Assembly: GCA_023400335.1 (NCBI GenBank)
Contig: JAEXFF010000332.1
Span: 1-14,326 of the forward strand
Reading direction: 5' to 3'
DNA: 14,326 nt
Source of the DNA: Bacteroidota bacterium
GTDB lineage: Bacteria; Bacteroidota; Bacteroidia; Bacteroidales; Marinifilaceae
Shown here: positions 13,463 through 14,326 of the stretch, in pieces
How positions within the stretch are numbered: position 1 is the stretch's first letter
Layout: the number at the start of each line of letters is the position of its first letter
Notes under the pieces: model-generated
What the model was told of the DNA's origin: nothing
The model's database searches: none
What the model saw: the letters and a program-made list of their open reading frames with translations, nothing else
Made by a program: the position numbers and the translations under genes

Positions 13463-14326
13463 TTAATCTGCCTCTTCCCATTTCCAGATATTGGCTTCAT
13501 AGGGACGAAGTTTTATTTTCCTGCAAACCTTTTCTTTTTCCCTTTCTTTGTAATTACTTAAAAAAAGACGAGCCTGACTCATGTCCATACCGGGAATAAC
13601 ACAAGCATTTTTCGGAGAAAAATTTAAGGTAACCAAAAACCTTTGCTGTCCTTCCTCTCTAAGGTAAGAAAACACCTTTTTATTCGCTGCATCTAATAAT
13701 ATATATTTACCATACACGAAAGCCCTGTAATTTTGTCGCATCTTTATCAATTCCCGGAAATAATTTAAAACTGAAAAAGGATCTTTTTCCTGATTTTCCA
13801 CATTTATTTGACAATAATCAGGATTCACTTTTAACCAAGGTTTAACTGTACTAAAACCGGCATAAGGAGATTTATTCCACTGAAAGGGGGTGCGGGCATT
13901 GTCCCGGGCAAGTTGTTTTTGTTCCTCCAAAAAAGCCGGAATATTTCCACCTTTTTCTTCTATTTGTTTGTAAAGGTTCTTTGTATTTATATCCTTATAG
14001 TCTTCGATATGATTGAATTTTATATTACACATCCCGATTTCATCCCCGGCATACCAATAAGGGGTTCCCCTCATTGTAAGCAAAAAAGTCGTCAACATTT
14101 TTGCCGAGATTTCCCGATATTCCCTACTATCGTTTCCAAAACGGCTGAGCATACGGGGCTGATCGTGATTCCCCAGGTATACAGCAGGCCATCCCTCTCC
14201 TACCGCTTTATCCCAGAGGGTAAACATTTTTTTTAAAGCGATTAAACTATAGGGAATACCGGTATAAAGAGAATCCGGTTTTGTCTTATTTCTCACCTGT
14301 GAAGGTCCGAATCCGTATAGCATATC
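13463..14326 (-). CDS. GH13 oligo-1,6-glucosidase/alpha-glucosidase-like enzyme, 3' part
   Basis: The C-terminal 287 codons of a glycoside hydrolase family 13 enzyme; the start lies beyond the window, and the Met codon at 14323 is internal. It shows the family's last barrel motif, LGNHDQPRMLSRFG (about 50-63 from that Met), whose Asp is the transition-state stabiliser. It also has GTPYWYAGDEIGMCNI, the EDYKDINTKNLY stretch, ARDNARTPFQWNKSPYAGFS, and the PWLKVNPDYCQINV segment typical of the oligo-1,6-glucosidase (GH13_31-type) group. The beta-sandwich C-terminal domain ends in a YEANIWKW strand. The catalytic nucleophile and acid would be in the missing part. Isomaltose- or trehalose-6-phosphate-type substrates are both possible. 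Confidence 0.9.
   Translation of the reverse strand, partial: DMLYGFGPSQVRNKTKPDSLYTGIPYSLIALKKMFTLWDKAVGEGWPAVYLGNHDQPRMLSRFGNDSREYREISAKMLTTFLLTMRGTPYWYAGDEIGMCNIKFNHIEDYKDINTKNLYKQIEEKGGNIPAFLEEQKQLARDNARTPFQWNKSPYAGFSTVKPWLKVNPDYCQINVENQEKDPFSVLNYFRELIKMRQNYRAFVYGKYILLDAANKKVFSYLREEGQQRFLVTLNFSPKNACVIPGMDMSQARLFLSNYKEREKEKVCRKIKLRPYEANIWKWEEAD

Overview
The window looks like a stretch of a Bacteroidota (probably Bacteroidales) chromosome. It is AT-rich by eye, several starts lie just downstream of the phylum's TAnnTTTG promoter box, Shine-Dalgarno signals are weak, and the protein set fits (an RbfA/FtsX-type permease pair, a long biosynthetic SpeA, and a bacterial deoxyhypusine-synthase-like protein). 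The genus cannot be fixed from the sequence alone.

Layout. (1) 25-2932, minus strand: a housekeeping block running rbfA, LolE/FtsX-type permease, secreted cyclophilin, VanZ-like membrane protein. (2) 3018-3137, plus strand: a tRNA-Pro(CGG) gene with its own promoter box and a good terminator. (3) 3138-5294: an accessory-looking segment. It has about 890 bases with no convincing gene, containing repeats, hairpins and a degenerate copy of the tRNA 3' end, followed by a two-gene plus-strand cassette: a DUF3800 protein and a small basic protein that resembles BECR/RelE-type nucleases. The cassette is bounded by hairpin terminators. (4) 5535-7585, plus strand: speA (arginine decarboxylase) with a promoter box and a large nested 3' hairpin. 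(5) 7611-8502, minus strand: rhomboid protease and a YciI-like protein. (6) 8628-10602, minus strand: a deoxyhypusine-synthase-like protein and an agmatinase-family ureohydrolase. (7) 10824-14326, minus strand: an MTA/SAH deaminase-type amidohydrolase, an M24 aminopeptidase P-like peptidase with its own promoter box, and the 3' part of a GH13 oligo-1,6-glucosidase-like enzyme cut by the window edge.

How the genes fit together. SpeA makes agmatine from arginine, the SpeB-type ureohydrolase can make putrescine and urea from agmatine, and the deoxyhypusine-synthase-like protein probably joins a butylamine unit to an amine acceptor (a polyamine-forming role, since bacteria lack eIF5A). Together they form a loose polyamine locus interrupted by the rhomboid/YciI pair. 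The part most worth a second look is the DUF3800 plus small-protein cassette beside tRNA-Pro. It has the look of a small mobile defence or toxin-type module, but nothing in the sequence proves that function.
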